Shown: one piece after another, positions 53,556 through 63,033 of the stretch | Position numbering within the stretch: the first letter of the stretch is position 1 | Layout: the number at the start of each line of letters is the position of its first letter | Assembly: GCF_026626335.1 (NCBI RefSeq) | Contig: NZ_JAPNTZ010000015.1 | Coordinates: 186,001-250,000, forward strand | Reading direction: 5' to 3' | Origin: Paractinoplanes pyxinae | GTDB lineage: Bacteria; Actinomycetota; Actinomycetes; Mycobacteriales; Micromonosporaceae | Length of the DNA: 64,000 bases | Translations under genes and position numbers: made by a program | Notes under the pieces: generated by a model | The model's input: the letters and a program-made list of their open reading frames with translations, nothing else | Databases searched by the model: none | What the model was told of the DNA's origin: nothing

Positions 53556-54380
53556 TCAGTCGCGTTTCAGGTAGGCCTTCATAAGCTCGATCGTTTCTTC
53601 GGGGGCGCTCAGGTTGGGGCAGTGGCCGGTCGCGTTCATGACGACCAGGGTGCTGTCTTGCAGGTGGTCGCTGACGTACTGGCCGACTGCGTTGGGGGCG
53701 ATGATGTCGTCCGTGCACTGCATGATCAGGCTGGGGGTGCGGACGGACGGCAGGTCCTTGCGGTTGTCCGACAGGAAGGTCACGCGGGCGAACTTCTTCG
53801 CTATGGCCGGGTCGGTGGCGCAGAAGCTGTTCACCAGTTCCTGGCTCAGTTCCGGGCGCTGCGGGTTGGCCATGATCATGGGGGCGATGACGCTCGACCA
53901 GCCCAGGTAGTTGCTGTCCAGGGCCTGCATCATCTCGTCGATGTCGGCCCGGCTGAAGCCGCCGATGTAATCCCCCTCGTTGATGTAGGACGGCGAGGGG
54001 CCGATCAGGATGAGCTCGGAGAAGCGGGACGGCTCCTTGATCGCGGCCAGGATGCCGATCATGGCGCTGACCGAGTGGCCCACGAAGACGACGTCGTGCA
54101 GGTCGAGGTCGTGCACGATGTCGAGCACGTCGGCGGCGTACCCGTCGAGGCCGGAGTACTTCGTCTCGTCGTACGCGCCCAGGTCGGAGCGGCCGACGCC
54201 CACGTGGTCGAACAGCACGACGCGGTAGGCGTCCTCGAACGCGGGCGCGACCAGCCGCCACATGTTCTGGTCGCAGCCGTAGCCGTGCGCGAAGATCATC
54301 GGCCGGCCGTCGGGGACACCGCTTGTCTCGATGGCGTGCCGGCGTACGGTCGCTGCCGCTTGGTCATCCATCACAGTCAT
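53556..54380 (-). CDS. rsbQ: RsbQ-like alpha/beta hydrolase
   Basis: 274 residues. The catalytic triad is Ser in 'VFVGHSVSAMIG', Asp in 'MQCTDDIIAPNAVG' and His in 'TGHCPNLSAPEE'. Long stretches match Bacillus RsbQ and the strigolactone/karrikin receptor family, for example 'LVNSFCATDPAIAKKFARVTFLSDNRKDLPSV' and 'HPRFSELILIGPSP'-type sequence. RsbQ supplies a hydrophobic molecule needed by the phosphatase RsbP in the sigma-B stress pathway. No RsbP-like PAS-phosphatase gene is adjacent here. An internal ATG at 54371 is an alternative start. Confidence 0.92.
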   Translation of the reverse strand: MTVMDDQAAATVRRHAIETSGVPDGRPMIFAHGYGCDQNMWRLVAPAFEDAYRVVLFDHVGVGRSDLGAYDETKYSGLDGYAADVLDIVHDLDLHDVVFVGHSVSAMIGILAAIKEPSRFSELILIGPSPSYINEGDYIGGFSRADIDEMMQALDSNYLGWSSVIAPMIMANPQRPELSQELVNSFCATDPAIAKKFARVTFLSDNRKDLPSVRTPSLIMQCTDDIIAPNAVGQYVSDHLQDSTLVVMNATGHCPNLSAPEETIELMKAYLKRD

Positions 54381-54472
54381 TCTTCAGTGAGCCGCGGTTT
54401 GCCGTAATCACTCGTCCAGGCGACGGCGGCGCGGCCTGGTGCCCGGAAGTTACCCGGCGGTAGATTGGCGGG

Positions 54473-56062
54473 ATGACGCACGAGGTCTTCAACCAGCCGC
54501 CGCCGCTGGTCGACTACGACGTGGCGGCCGACGCGGGGCTGCTCGGGGCGGTCGAGCGGGAGGGCGCGAACTGGGCGGCCGGCGACCTGCACCGGCTGGG
54601 GAAGCTCGCGGGGACGGCCGAGCCGCAGCGCTGGGCCGACGAGGCCAACCGGCACGAGCCGCGGCTGCTCACCCACGACCGGTACGGCCACCGCGTCGAC
54701 GAGGTCGATTTCCACCCCTCGTGGCACCGGCTCATGGAGGTCGCCGTCGGGGAAGGCCTGGCCGGGGCGCCCTGGGCCGACACGCGGAAGGGCGCGCACG
54801 TCGCCCGGGCGGCCGGCCTCTACGTCTGGTCCCAGGTCGAGGCCGGCCACTCGTGCCCGATCTCGATGACGTACGCCGTGGTTCCCGCTCTTCGGCACGC
54901 GCCCGAGCTGGCGAAGGCGTACGAACCTCTGCTCACCGCCAAGGCGTACGACTTCGGGCTGCGGACGCCTTCGACGAAAAAGGGCCTGCTCGCCGGCATG
55001 GGGATGACCGAGAAGCAGGGCGGTTCCGACGTACGCGCCAACACCACAGCCGCGACCGATGCGGGCGACGGCACCTGGCGGCTGCGCGGCCACAAGTGGT
55101 TCACCAGCGCACCGATGTGCGACCTGTTCCTCGTACTAGCGCAAGCGCCCCAAGGTCTTTCCTGTTTCCTCGTGCCTCGCGTGGTTCCCGACGGCACCCG
55201 CAACACCTTCCGCATCCAGCGCCTCAAGGACAAGCTGGGCAACCGCAGCAACGCCAGCAGCGAGCCCGAGTTCGACGACACCGTGGCCTGGCTGGTCGGC
55301 GCCGAGGGGCAGGGCGTGCGCACGATCATCGAGATGGTGGCGATGACCCGGCTCGACTGCGTGACCGGCTCGGCCTCGGGCATGCGGGCCGCGCTGACTC
55401 AGGCGATCCACCACACCCGGCACCGGCACGCGTTCGGCGGTGCCCTGGCCGACAAGCCGGTCATGAGAAACGTACTGGCGGACCTGGCTCTGGAAAGCGA
55501 AGCGGCGACCCTGCTCGCGATGCGGCTGGCCGGCGCGGTCGACCGGCGGGAGCAGGCCTTCTCGCGGCTGGCCATCGCGGTCGGCAAGTTCTGGGTGTGC
55601 AAGCGGCAGCCGGCCGTGGTCGGTGAGGCGCTGGAATGCCTGGGTGGCAACGGTTACGTGGAGGATTCGGGGCTGCCCCGGCTCTACCGCGACGCGCCGC
55701 TGAACTCGATCTGGGAGGGCTCCGGCAACGTCCAGGCGCTCGACATCCTCCGTACGCTGAAGAAGGAACCCGACAGCCTCGAGGCGTTCCTGGCCGAGGT
55801 GGCGCCGGCCGCTCAGGCGGACAGGCGGCTGGCCGAAGCGATCGACGCGCTCAAAGAGGCGCCGGTCGAGGACGACGCCCGTCGCACCGCCGAGCGCATG
55901 GCTCTCGTGCTGCAGGCTTCGCTTCTTGTCCGGTACGCCCCACCCGCCGTCGCCGATGCCTTCTGCGCCAGCCGGCTGGGCGGCGAGTGGGGCCACACGT
56001 TCGGCACGCTGCCGGCGCGGGTCGACACCGCGGCGATCGTGGAGCGCGCGGCACCCCGCTAG
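54473..56062 (+). CDS. AidB-like acyl-CoA dehydrogenase
   Basis: 529 residues, longer than ordinary acyl-CoA dehydrogenases and typical of AidB. Family features: N-terminal 'HEVFNQPPPLVDYDVAADAGLL', FAD-contacting 'GMGMTEKQGGSDVRANTT', 'KWFTSAPMCDLFLVLAQ' and 'CLGGNGYVEDSGLPRLYRDAPLNSIWEGSGNVQALD', which carries the region of the catalytic base. E. coli AidB is made in response to alkylation and binds DNA; the actinobacterial homologues are less studied. It diverges from the RsbQ-like gene with 92 bp between starts. Confidence 0.94.
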   Translation: MTHEVFNQPPPLVDYDVAADAGLLGAVEREGANWAAGDLHRLGKLAGTAEPQRWADEANRHEPRLLTHDRYGHRVDEVDFHPSWHRLMEVAVGEGLAGAPWADTRKGAHVARAAGLYVWSQVEAGHSCPISMTYAVVPALRHAPELAKAYEPLLTAKAYDFGLRTPSTKKGLLAGMGMTEKQGGSDVRANTTAATDAGDGTWRLRGHKWFTSAPMCDLFLVLAQAPQGLSCFLVPRVVPDGTRNTFRIQRLKDKLGNRSNASSEPEFDDTVAWLVGAEGQGVRTIIEMVAMTRLDCVTGSASGMRAALTQAIHHTRHRHAFGGALADKPVMRNVLADLALESEAATLLAMRLAGAVDRREQAFSRLAIAVGKFWVCKRQPAVVGEALECLGGNGYVEDSGLPRLYRDAPLNSIWEGSGNVQALDILRTLKKEPDSLEAFLAEVAPAAQADRRLAEAIDALKEAPVEDDARRTAERMALVLQASLLVRYAPPAVADAFCASRLGGEWGHTFGTLPARVDTAAIVERAAPR

Positions 56063-56109
56063 CAACCCGGCGACTGTTCAGACAACCGCGTCCGCCGCCG
56101 ATCCGGCAG

Positions 56110-58278
56110 ATGATGCGTGCGTGGTGGAGCTGGATGGTGACGGGGACCCTGGTCTGCGTCGCGTACCCGTTTCTGCCCAACGGCCACCTCAGCACCAGCC
56201 TGGCCTACAACGGCCTCGGCCTCGCCTCGTTCGTGATGATCGTCGCCGGCGTCCGCCGCCACCGCCCGGGCGCCGCCCGGGCCTGGTGGATCTTCACGAC
56301 CGGTGTCCTCAGCTTCGTCATCGCCGACACCGTGTCGGAGATGACCGGGATCGTGCTCCACGACCGCCCGTTCCCGTTCTGGGACGACCTCCTGTACTTC
56401 CTGGCCTACCCGCTGCTGGTCGCCGGTCTGGTCATGATCGCGCGCGGCCGGGGGCGGCGGGAGCGCGCCGGACTCGTCGACGCCGCGATCATCGCGGCCG
56501 GGGTGGGTCTGGTCTACTGGGTGTTCGTCATCCAGCCCACCCTCGGCGACACCGGCAGTCCCCTGTTCGCGCGCCTGGTCAATGTCGGCTATCCCACGTA
56601 CGACGTGGTGATGTGCGCGGTGGTGGTCCGGCTGATCGGGCGGCCGGGGGCGCGCGTGGCCAGCCTGTGGCTGCTGACCGCGGGCTGCGTCGTCAACTTC
56701 GGCACCGACGTGGTGTGGAGCCTGACCGAGGCGTACGACGGTGGGCCCATCAACGCGGGCTACATGCTCGCCTACGTGCTGTGGGCGGCCGCCGCCCTGC
56801 ACCCGTCCATGGGAAGCATCGGGCAGGGGGCCGGCGACCGTCCCCGTTTCGGGCGTGGCCGCCTGCTGCTGCTGGGCGGTGTGACCATGACGGTGCCCGC
56901 AGTCCTGTTCCTGCAGGGCGCCCTCGGCCAGCACGTCAACTGGCCGGCCATCGGCGTCGGCGCGGTCGTGCTGTTCCTGCTCGTGCTGACGAGGCTCGGC
57001 GGGTTCGTCGGTCAGACCCAGCGGCAGGCGGCCGAGCTCGAGACCCTGGCCATGCGCGACGACCTCACCGGGCTGGCCAACCGCCGCCGCTTCGAGCTGC
57101 GCCTGCGGGCCGCCTCCTCGTCCCAGGTCTGCCTGCTCGACCTGAACGGGTTCAAGCAAGTGAACGACCGGCACGGGCACGCCGTGGGCGACCACCTGCT
57201 GATCGCGGTCGCCGCCCGGCTGGACGCGGAACTGGACGGCGAGGGGCTGCTGGCCCGGATGGGCGGCGACGAGTTCGCCCTGCTCCTGACGGACGCGACC
57301 GCGGCCGAGGGCGACGCGGTCGTCGACCGGCTGGCCCGGGTGCTGCGCGAGCCGTTCGCCGTGGACGGCCACGAGCTGCTGGTGGGGGCCGCGATCGGCA
57401 TCGCCGACGGCGCCGACCCGGTCGAGGTGCTGCGCCGGGCCGACGTCGCGATGTACGCCGCCAAGACCACCAAGGCCCGATTCCGCCGGTACGCCGTGGA
57501 GCTCGACGATCGGGCCGATGAGGAGGCCCGGCTGGGCGCCGAGATGCGGGCCGCGCTCGACGCCGGCCGGTTCACCCTCGTCTACCAGCCGATCGTCTCG
57601 CTGCCGGACGGCGAGATCCGCTACGTCGAATCGCTGATCCGCTGGGACAAGCGCAGCCCGGCCGAGTTCATCCCGGTCGCCGAGCGCAACGGGCTGATCG
57701 TCGAGCTCGGCGAGTGGATCCTGCGGACGGCGTGCGCCCAGTTCGTGGCCTGGCAGGCGGCGTACGGCGAGGACGCACCCGAGCGGATCAGCGTCAACGT
57801 GTCGGCCCGGCAGCTCGCCGAGCCCGGTTTCGCCTGGGTCGTGGCGGACGCCCTGGCCGCCAACGGGATGGCCCCCGGCCACCTGATCGTGGAGGTGACC
57901 GAGACCGCTGTGTTCGGTGGCGGGGTCGCCGTGCGGGCCGTCAAGGAGCTGCACGAGCTGGGCGTCAAGATCGCGCTGGACGACTTCGGCACCGGGCACT
58001 CGTCGCTCGGCCTCCTGCAGACCGTGCCGGTGGACGTGCTCAAGGTCGACAAGTCGTTCGTCGACAACCTGGCCCTGGCCGGGCGACACGCCGTCATCGC
58101 CACCGCGCTGATTCAGGTGGCTGACGGCCTCGGCCTCACCGCCGTGGCCGAGGGCGTCGAAACGGCAGAACAAGCCCTTTCCCTGTACGAGTTGGGCTAC
58201 CGCCTCGCCCAGGGCTACCACTTCGGCCGTCCCGTGCCGGAGCCCGCGTTCCGCGGGATCGGGGCCGCCGCCCGGTAG
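56110..58278 (+). CDS. Membrane GGDEF/EAL cyclic-di-GMP protein (paralogue 2)
   Basis: 722 residues with the same layout as the protein at 9779-12001: about eight N-terminal membrane helices (1-300), GGDEF domain with intact metal segment 'LLDLNGFKQVND' (344) and GGDEF at 385-389, and an EAL domain whose signature is ESLIRW (507) rather than EAL. The other EAL residues (NVSARQ, EVTETA, ALDDFGTG, LKVDKSF, AEGVET) are present. Both activities therefore look possible here. It starts 48 bp after the AidB gene. Confidence 0.92.
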   Translation: MMRAWWSWMVTGTLVCVAYPFLPNGHLSTSLAYNGLGLASFVMIVAGVRRHRPGAARAWWIFTTGVLSFVIADTVSEMTGIVLHDRPFPFWDDLLYFLAYPLLVAGLVMIARGRGRRERAGLVDAAIIAAGVGLVYWVFVIQPTLGDTGSPLFARLVNVGYPTYDVVMCAVVVRLIGRPGARVASLWLLTAGCVVNFGTDVVWSLTEAYDGGPINAGYMLAYVLWAAAALHPSMGSIGQGAGDRPRFGRGRLLLLGGVTMTVPAVLFLQGALGQHVNWPAIGVGAVVLFLLVLTRLGGFVGQTQRQAAELETLAMRDDLTGLANRRRFELRLRAASSSQVCLLDLNGFKQVNDRHGHAVGDHLLIAVAARLDAELDGEGLLARMGGDEFALLLTDATAAEGDAVVDRLARVLREPFAVDGHELLVGAAIGIADGADPVEVLRRADVAMYAAKTTKARFRRYAVELDDRADEEARLGAEMRAALDAGRFTLVYQPIVSLPDGEIRYVESLIRWDKRSPAEFIPVAERNGLIVELGEWILRTACAQFVAWQAAYGEDAPERISVNVSARQLAEPGFAWVVADALAANGMAPGHLIVEVTETAVFGGGVAVRAVKELHELGVKIALDDFGTGHSSLGLLQTVPVDVLKVDKSFVDNLALAGRHAVIATALIQVADGLGLTAVAEGVETAEQALSLYELGYRLAQGYHFGRPVPEPAFRGIGAAAR

Positions 58279-58287
58279 GGTGCCCGG

Positions 58288-59517
58288 GTGGCGCTCGGCT
58301 CCGACTTCCGCCGGCTGTGGTCGGCCTACGCGATCAGTGAGTTCGGCACGGGCGTCGGGTTCGGCGCGTTGCCCCTGGTCGCGGTGCTCGTGCTCGACGT
58401 GCCCGAGTTCCAGGTGTCGCTGCTGGCCGCGTTGGGCGGGCTGGCCGCGGCCGCGCTCGCGTTGCCGGCCGGCCCGTGGATCGAGTTCCGCCGCAAACGC
58501 CCGGTGATGATCGGGGCCGACCTGATCCGCTTCGCGGCGATCATCAGCATCCCGGTCGCGATGCTGGCCGGCGTGCTGACGTACGCCCAGCTCTGCCTGG
58601 TCGCGGTCGTGCAGGCCATCGGCACGATCCTGTTCGCGGCGGCCAGCGGCGTCCACCTCAAGGCCCTGGTCGGCCGGGAGGATCGCGACGCCGCCAACGG
58701 CCGCTTCGAGGCGACCTTCTGGACGGCGTACAGCTCGGGCCCGGCAATCGGCGGCGCCCTGACCTCCGCCCTCGGCGTGGCCTGGACGATCACGGTTGAC
58801 GCGGTCAGCTTCATGCTCTCCGCCGTGGCCGTGCGTTCCCTGCGTACGCCCGAACCGCCCCCACCCGCCCGGCATCCCACCACGTCCCGTTGGAGCGACA
58901 TCACCGCCGGTTGGCGCTACATCGCCGGCCACCGTGGATTGCGGGCCCTGTTCCTCAACGCCCAGCTGTTCGGCGGGGCCATGATGGCCGCCACCCCCCT
59001 GCTGAACGTGCTGATGCTGCGCGACCTGGGCCTTGCCCCCTGGCAGTACGGCCTGGCCTGGGGCGTCGCCTGCCTGGGCGGCGTGGCCGGCGCGCTCACC
59101 GTCGGCCGGCTCACCACCCGCTTCGGCCGCCGCCGAGTGCTGCTGGTGTCGGGCGTGAGCCGCGCCATGTGGCTCTGGGTGCTGGCGTTCCTGCCGGCCG
59201 GGGTGGCCGGCATGCTCCTGACCATGGTGGTCGAGTTCGTGGCCATCTTCGGCTCCGGCGTCTTCAATCCCGCCTTCGCCACCTACCGCATGACCGAGAC
59301 CGAGGACGGCTACCTGTCCCGGGTGATCGCCTGCTGGTCCATCACGTCGCGAGCGGTGCAGCCCGCCTTCATCGCGGTGGGCGGCCTGCTGGCCGCGCTC
59401 ACCAGCCTGCGCACGGCCCTGCTCATCTGCGGCCTCGGCGTCCTGGCCAGCTCGGCCCTGCTCCCCTGGCGCAAGTCCCATGTATCCAGCACGCCGGTCC
59501 CCGCCTCCTCCAGGTGA
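58288..59517 (+). CDS. MFS transporter, MFS_3/EntS-like
   Basis: 409 residues, GTG start nine bases after the GGDEF/EAL stop. About twelve membrane helices; the N-terminal pattern 'FRRLWSAYAISEFGTGVGFGALPLVAVLVLD' and 'ALPAGPWIEFRRKRPVMIGADLIRFAAI' is that of the MFS_3 group (EntS, macrolide exporters), and 'ANGRFEATFWTAYSSGPAIGGALTSALG' is its conserved central segment. It probably exports a small molecule or drug. Confidence 0.9.
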   Translation: MALGSDFRRLWSAYAISEFGTGVGFGALPLVAVLVLDVPEFQVSLLAALGGLAAAALALPAGPWIEFRRKRPVMIGADLIRFAAIISIPVAMLAGVLTYAQLCLVAVVQAIGTILFAAASGVHLKALVGREDRDAANGRFEATFWTAYSSGPAIGGALTSALGVAWTITVDAVSFMLSAVAVRSLRTPEPPPPARHPTTSRWSDITAGWRYIAGHRGLRALFLNAQLFGGAMMAATPLLNVLMLRDLGLAPWQYGLAWGVACLGGVAGALTVGRLTTRFGRRRVLLVSGVSRAMWLWVLAFLPAGVAGMLLTMVVEFVAIFGSGVFNPAFATYRMTETEDGYLSRVIACWSITSRAVQPAFIAVGGLLAALTSLRTALLICGLGVLASSALLPWRKSHVSSTPVPASSR

Positions 59518-59528
59518 GGAGGTGGCAC

Positions 59529-59744
59529 ATGAACACTGTGCTCAAGGCGGTCTTCTCGGCCGCGACCAGCGGACTGATCGCTTTCCTGTCATCGTTGCTG
59601 ACCGCCCTGCAGGGCGAGAACACCGGCTTCGCCACCATCACCGACGGCCAGTGGGTGACGGCGGCCCTGGCCTTCATAGTGGCCGTAGCCGGCACCGGAA
59701 CCGTCACCTACCAGGTACGCAACCGAACCCCGCAACACGTCTGA
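59529..59744 (+). CDS. Small holin-like membrane protein
   Basis: 71 residues starting MNTVLKAVFSAATSG with a very strong ribosome site, GAGGAGGTG, six bases before the ATG. Two membrane helices ('SAATSGLIAFLSSLLTAL' and 'VTAALAFIVAVAGTGTVTYQV') are separated by 'QGENTGFATITDGQW'. This pattern is seen in small actinobacterial and actinophage proteins annotated as holins or hypothetical. No lysin or phage gene lies nearby. Confidence 0.75.
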   Translation: MNTVLKAVFSAATSGLIAFLSSLLTALQGENTGFATITDGQWVTAALAFIVAVAGTGTVTYQVRNRTPQHV

Positions 59745-59853
59745 TCCCGCCCGGCCGACCGGCCGCCCCAAACGGCCGAGTCGGCCGACGGCATGCCTCA
59801 CCCTCCTCGTGATCGACTTGCGGTCGCATCCGCACCACGAGGAGGAACCACCC

Positions 59854-61488
59854 ATGCAGGACCCGTCGGGCTCAACGGAAATCGCCGAGTCGCAGGACGA
59901 CGACCTGATCGATACCGGCGAGTCGACGGTGCTGGCCGAGGTGCTTCCCGGAATCGCCGTCGTCTTCGGCGACGTCCCGGCCGACCTGAAGCACGATCTG
60001 ATCGACTTCGGGCTCGTTCCGGTCGCCGACCGCACGCGGATCTCCACCTTGCTCGCTTCCATCGGCAACACGGCGCACCTGGCCGGGACGGTGGGGACTG
60101 CATTCGCCGGCATGCAGGGGCTCTACCGGATCAGCGACGCGACCCGCGCGCTGCTGATGAGCGGCGCGGCGCTCGCCGTCAAAGACGGAGCAAACCTGGG
60201 AACGGTGATCGCTCAGGGCCGTTTCATCGCGCAGGCTCGCTTCATCCCTGTGCAAGGGATGAAGGCGGCCCAAGGCGGGGCGTCGATCGGGCCGGCACTG
60301 TCCATGCTCGCCCTGCAGATGATGCTGGAGGAGGTCACGGCACTCGTCCGCACCAATATCGCGCTGACCAGCCAAGTTCTGGCCGCCGTGCGGCACGAGC
60401 AGTGGGCCGAATTGACCGCCCTCGTCACCACCGTCGACGATGTCGTCGATCAGGCGCGGGCGATCGAGTCGGTGCCGTCCACATTGTGGGAGACAGTCGC
60501 GGGCAAGAAGGCGGACCTGCAGAAACAGCTCGAGCTGTACCGGCTCAACGTCGGCGCCCACGTCAGGCAGATCCAGCGGCTGGGCCTGCGCGGCCGTCGT
60601 GAATATCTCGAGATCAACGCCGAGGCCGTCCTCTTCGACGCCTTCGCCCTGCTGTCGTCGGTGAAGGCCTGGACCGCATATCAGTCGCTGCACGCCGTCC
60701 GGGCCAGAAGCGCCGCCTCCGACGACCCCGCGGAGGGCCGGCTCGTCGAGGACATCGCGCGCCGCACCGGGCAGGCGCTCAAGTCGGCCCTGGCCGAGAC
60801 GACGAGCCTGGTCGACTCGCTGCGGCGTGAGCTGCGGATCATCGCCGAGCTGCCCGGGCGCGCCACCGTGCCGCTGCCCGGCAAACGCAAGGACTCCAAC
60901 GCCGTACGACAGACCGCCGCCGCCCTGCTGGAAGCGCTCGAACCGCTGGCCGACGCCCTGCACCCGGCCGCCCCGCCGCTCGAGGCCCCGGCCGTCGTCT
61001 GCGCGCCCGCCACTTTCAAGCCCGAGCCCACCTTGCGTATTCTGCAGTGGCACCTGCGGGACGACGAGACGCTGTCCGTCCTCGCCCTCTCCGACCAGGG
61101 CGACTCCAACGCCGTGTCCTCGCTGTTCACCGGGGCGAAGGAAAAGCTCACCGGCGCAGTCAAGACGCTCGTGGCCGTCACCGACCGGCGCATCCTGACG
61201 GCCCGGACCAACTCGTTCCTCGAGCAGGGCGAGATCCGCCAGGACATCCCGCTCGACCAGGTGCGGTACGTCCGCTCCAAGGCAGCGGACGGCAAGGGCG
61301 ACCGCCGAGTGGTCGACGTCATCACCCGCGACGAGAACCTGCAGTGGCTCTTTCCCGCCGAAATCGACCCGGCCCAGATCGACGGGCTGGCCGCGCTGCT
61401 CGCCGAGGCCATGAGCATTCCCGACGCCGAGCGGGAGGAGCTGCGGGATCGGGCTACTGCGGGCCGGCCGTCCCCAGCAGGTCTCTGA
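59854..61488 (+). CDS. Helical protein with C-terminal bacterial PH-like domain
   Basis: 544 residues from the ATG with GAGGAGGAACCACCC upstream. The bulk is helical with a hydrophobic region near 75-150 ('TAHLAGTVGTAFAGM', 'GPALSMLALQMMLEEV') and coiled coil around 230-300. The last part (about 405-500) looks like a bacterial PH-like (YokE/SHOCT-type) domain: 'LVAVTDRRILTARTNSFLEQGEIRQDIPLDQVRYVRSK'. I do not recognise the N-terminal family. It overlaps the convergent AAA+ ATPase gene by 35 bp, which may link their functions. Confidence 0.75.
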   Translation: MQDPSGSTEIAESQDDDLIDTGESTVLAEVLPGIAVVFGDVPADLKHDLIDFGLVPVADRTRISTLLASIGNTAHLAGTVGTAFAGMQGLYRISDATRALLMSGAALAVKDGANLGTVIAQGRFIAQARFIPVQGMKAAQGGASIGPALSMLALQMMLEEVTALVRTNIALTSQVLAAVRHEQWAELTALVTTVDDVVDQARAIESVPSTLWETVAGKKADLQKQLELYRLNVGAHVRQIQRLGLRGRREYLEINAEAVLFDAFALLSSVKAWTAYQSLHAVRARSAASDDPAEGRLVEDIARRTGQALKSALAETTSLVDSLRRELRIIAELPGRATVPLPGKRKDSNAVRQTAAALLEALEPLADALHPAAPPLEAPAVVCAPATFKPEPTLRILQWHLRDDETLSVLALSDQGDSNAVSSLFTGAKEKLTGAVKTLVAVTDRRILTARTNSFLEQGEIRQDIPLDQVRYVRSKAADGKGDRRVVDVITRDENLQWLFPAEIDPAQIDGLAALLAEAMSIPDAEREELRDRATAGRPSPAGL

Positions 61489-62926
61489 CGCTGGCCAGCA
61501 GTTCGTCGGTGGTGATGGGGTCGACGCGGCCGCCGGTGCGGGCGTCCTGCATGGCCTTGGAGAGCTGGACCCGGCGCAGGATCTCTTTGATGTCGGCGCC
61601 GGTCATGCCGTGGCTGGCGGTGGCCAGGGCGGCCAGGTCGAGGTCGTCGGCGAACATCTGGAAGCCGGGGGCCTCGTGGGCCGCGATCAGGCCGTGGATC
61701 ATCTTGCGGAAGATCTCGGCCCTCGACGCCTCGTCGGGCTTGGGGACGCTGATCTTGACGTCGAAGCGGCCGGAGCGGATCAGCGAGTCGTCGACGCGGT
61801 GCGGGAAGTTGGTCGTGGCCACCACGATGACGTTGGGGTTGGCCTCGATCAGGTCGTTCATCTCCTGCTTGAAGATGCCGGCCACGGCGTTGATGGCCTG
61901 GCTGGCCGCGTCGCCGCCGGAGCCGGCGTAGCTGATGATCGAGTCGAACTCGTCGAACAGCATGAGCGTGGGCACCCGGTAGCGGCGGGCGTCGCGGAAG
62001 ATCTGCTTGATGTTGCGTTCCGAGCCGCCGAGCCACTTGTCGAGGATTTCCGGCGTACGGATCTCGCGGAAGTCGGCGCCGATCTCGTTGGCCAGCGCCC
62101 GTGACAGCATGGTCTTGCCGGTGCCGGGCGGCCCGTACATCAGAAGGCCCTGGGGACGGCGGGCGCCCCAGCGGGCCATGGCCTCGGGGTGGCGGAACGA
62201 CACGGCGATCTGGCGCAGCTCGGAGACCACGTCGGCCAGGCCGCCCACCATGTCGAGCGTGACCGTCTGGGTCGTGGCGGGCACCTTCGGCGCCACCGCC
62301 TCACGGCTCACCACGTACCGCTTGCCGGCCAGCGACTCAGGCCCGGCCAGTTCGATCACCGCCTGCAGGGTGAGCCCGACGAAGGCCTGCAGGTGGGCGG
62401 GCGTCACGTCGTCGCGTCCGACCTCGGCGTGCAGGCGGACCACCGTACCGGTCTCGTCATAGGTCATCTCGGCCTGCAACCCGACCACGGCGTCGGCCAG
62501 CGTGCCCGGTTCGCGGTTGGTCGCCGGCGGGGTCTGACGGTCAAGACCCAATTTCTTGTACGCGGCGGCCGCGGCAGCCCCGATGTTGTCCACGATCCGG
62601 GTGGCGATCGGGTCGCCGGCCTCGATCCGCTTGGCCAGCAGCAGCCCGACCGGGTCGTTGCCCAGCACCAGCTTGCGGATCCGCTCCTTGGACAGCGGCT
62701 CCTCGGCGGTGCTGATCGCCGCGGCGAACGTGTGCACCGGACCGCCCGGGCGGTCGGCGCTCGAGACGGTCAGGTCGACGCGCTGGACCGGTGACGGCCA
62801 TTCGGCCCGGCGGAGCAGTTCAACCGGGTTGACCCGGGCCGCGGCGAGCACGGTCGGCGCGTCGACCAGCTCGACTGTCGCCCCGGCGTATTCGAAGGTC
62901 TCACCTCGTGGCCGCGTTTCGGACAT
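61454..62926 (-). CDS. AAA+ ATPase
   Basis: 490 residues starting MSETRPRGETFEYAG, with GGGAGGAAC before the ATG. After a 195-residue N-terminal domain lies one AAA+ module: Walker A 'LLMYGPPGTGKTMLSRAL', Walker B 'TLMLFDEFDSI', sensor 1 'VVATTNFPHRVDDSLIRSGRFDVKI' with arginine fingers, and a C-terminal lid ('SHGMTGADIKEILRRVQL'). It resembles FtsH/p97-type AAA modules without a protease domain. The acidic N-terminal region may bind substrates. Convergent with the PH-domain gene. Confidence 0.9.
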   Translation of the reverse strand: MSETRPRGETFEYAGATVELVDAPTVLAAARVNPVELLRRAEWPSPVQRVDLTVSSADRPGGPVHTFAAAISTAEEPLSKERIRKLVLGNDPVGLLLAKRIEAGDPIATRIVDNIGAAAAAAYKKLGLDRQTPPATNREPGTLADAVVGLQAEMTYDETGTVVRLHAEVGRDDVTPAHLQAFVGLTLQAVIELAGPESLAGKRYVVSREAVAPKVPATTQTVTLDMVGGLADVVSELRQIAVSFRHPEAMARWGARRPQGLLMYGPPGTGKTMLSRALANEIGADFREIRTPEILDKWLGGSERNIKQIFRDARRYRVPTLMLFDEFDSIISYAGSGGDAASQAINAVAGIFKQEMNDLIEANPNVIVVATTNFPHRVDDSLIRSGRFDVKISVPKPDEASRAEIFRKMIHGLIAAHEAPGFQMFADDLDLAALATASHGMTGADIKEILRRVQLSKAMQDARTGGRVDPITTDELLASVRDLLGTAGPQ

Positions 62927-63033
62927 TTGTTCCTCCCAGCGGTGTCGACCTACCAAGAGTGACACGGGCGCACACGGGTTGCCGTTTGTTGCGACCCCGC
63001 GGGCGGCTGTTCGAACGGCCGATCGGGTCTGGC

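Noticed and set aside
56059..59481. 1140-codon minus frame opposite the second GGDEF/EAL and MFS genes
   Set aside because: Antisense shadow with no recognisable domain; plus-strand genes have complete motifs.
59529..59744. Prophage remnant because of the holin-like gene
   Set aside because: No lysin, integrase, portal, tail or attachment site is nearby, and flanking genes are ordinary chromosomal types.
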